Shown in pieces: positions 63,090 through 64,000 of a stretch of DNA of 64,000 bases. The notes beneath the pieces are model-generated. The model was not told the origin of the DNA. It searched no databases and worked only from the letters and a program-made list of their open reading frames with translations. The first letter of the stretch is position 1, and each line of letters begins with the position of its first letter. Source of the DNA: Poronia punctata (Eukaryota; Ascomycota; Sordariomycetes; Xylariales; Xylariaceae); contig MU401472.1 in NCBI GenBank assembly GCA_022579005.1, positions 186,001-250,000 of the forward strand. The letters are read 5' to 3'. A program made the translations under genes and the position numbers.

Positions 63090-63587
63090 CTATCTCATGT
63101 TCGCCCTTACTCTCTCCAGAAGCTGCTCCTTCGTATCATCAAGCCCCGGGTATAAGTTGCGCTAATACCGGTCAGTGGATTATCAGCAATACGGTTTTCT
63201 TCGCACTCACAGCTGCTAGCCATCTTCGTAACTCTTCTCTTGTCCAAAACTCCGGGTTACCGGTTGGGTCTGACTCGGCAGGGAAGAGACTGCCACCCCA
63301 AAAAGACCACTGTAAACCACCCGTCAGAGTCAGATATGTGATGTAAAACGTATAAGCTAGATGAAGACAGGTGACGGACTTACAGCGACAGCCGCCGTGA
63401 CTAAGCCGGAGAAAGCTTTGAAGTAATACTCCATCAGTATTTTATGTTTTTAACGTTTGATCTTGGTATATATACCTAGCACAGCATTCTGCTCGAGTTA
63501 GCCGTTAAACCCAGATGATAATGAATGATTTAGCTGGGAATGTCTTACCTTGGATCTCATGGCACGATCAAGTGGTGTGCCAGGCAT
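63090..63587 (-). CDS. Small membrane-anchored protein with one Ish1/Msc1-type motif
   Basis: Best model has five minus-strand exons: 63587-63549, 63488-63476 (13 nt), 63400-63384 (17 nt), 63309-63211, 63161-63090; 79 aa. It reads MPGTPLDRAMRSKNAVL, then a hydrophobic span VTAAVAWSFWGG, then DPTGNPEFWTREELRRWLAA and NLYPGLDDTKEQLLERVRAN. The last part matches the short helical repeat of stress-related Ish1/Msc1 proteins. All introns are GT-AG (60, 75, 74 and 49 nt) and the phases close. Alternatives: a start at the in-frame ATG 63434 gives 73 aa with three exons, and an AAAG acceptor at 63416 gives a slightly longer form. Location is likely ER, nuclear envelope or mitochondrial membrane, by inference. 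Confidence 0.62.
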
Positions 63588-64000
63588 TGTGAGTTGGCAA
63601 TGTTCAAGTAGGGTGAGTTGCTATGATGGAGGATTTAAGTGGTTGACCATTAAGTACACGGTCGCTTCATCTAGCGGTTATAGAATTCCGGCCAGATATG
63701 TGGTTTCAAGGTGGCGAGTTCATCACTAAATCCTGTTAGGCTGTTGTTGCAAGAGAGTCGACTAACTTTGTCCATTTAAGTAACCTAGTACGAATATGCT
63801 ACTTTATCCTGTATCGCCCGCTCTTATCTACATACGTACCGCGACGTGTCTGCCTGCTGTGTTCTGTGATGTTGGTTGAAATGTGTTATTCAGTTTCCAG
63901 GAAAGCATGCCTCTCTAGATACGCCACAAGAAAACATAGCCACACAAGTCCACGTAATGTAGGGACTGCACGTATCTCCAGGGACCAGACCGTGCCATGT
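63588..64000. other. Right end, no gene seen
   Basis: Non-coding by inspection; probably the promoter of the small minus-strand gene. Confidence 0.45.

Overview
The window is nuclear DNA of a filamentous ascomycete, most likely a Sordariomycete-type Pezizomycotina. Genes carry many short GT-AG introns (mostly 47-110 nt). Intergenic DNA is long and full of TACCTACC/TAGGTAGG and TACGAGTA words and microsatellites. Several proteins are typical of moulds: an RFX regulator, an ENA-type Na+ pump, a chromodomain-HDA2/3 protein and NADP-glutamate dehydrogenase. I could not fix genus or species. I rebuilt 16 protein-coding genes exon by exon; reading-frame phase closes across every junction in each. 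There is also one intron-containing tRNA-Glu gene.

Layout. 0.3-3.8 kb: ENA-type P-type ATPase (+). 5.0-5.9 kb: an LTR-like miniature element with two identical 106-bp repeats. 7.1-8.9 kb: CAF-1 large subunit (+). 10.2 kb: tRNA-Glu(CTC) (-). 11.2-12.4 kb: class II eIF4E/4EHP (-). 14.8-15.6 kb: YOP1 (-). 18.1-20.6 kb: RFX factor (+). 22.3-24.2 kb: aspartate kinase HOM3 (+). 24.8-25.1 kb: small orphan protein (+). 27.6-29.8 kb: epoxide-hydrolase-like pseudoenzyme (+). 30.7-32.0 kb: fatty-acid elongase (-). 33.8-34.6 kb: COX6 (+). 36.0-40.4 kb: chromodomain/HDA2-3/coiled-coil protein (-). 42.0-46.4 kb: GMC oxidoreductase fused to an alpha/beta hydrolase (-). 46.4-51.6 kb: gene-poor repeat-rich stretch with an assembly gap. 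51.6-53.4 kb: NADP-GDH (-). 56.4-59.8 kb: DNA polymerase delta (-). 60.8-62.3 kb: STE24 (-). 63.1-63.6 kb: small Ish1/Msc1-like protein (-).

The genes are housekeeping and individually transcribed. There is no biosynthetic cluster, operon or CRISPR. Loose themes are chromatin and replication (CAF-1 with its PCNA box, Pol delta, the HDA-complex protein), ER membrane proteins (YOP1, ELO, STE24) and nitrogen/amino-acid metabolism (HOM3, NADP-GDH). The most unusual items are the epoxide-hydrolase fold that has lost its nucleophile, catalytic histidine and oxyanion motif, the oxidase-hydrolase fusion with a Cys at the nucleophile elbow, the TRIM-like element, and a strongly over-represented intergenic octamer TACGAGTA/TACTCGTA.
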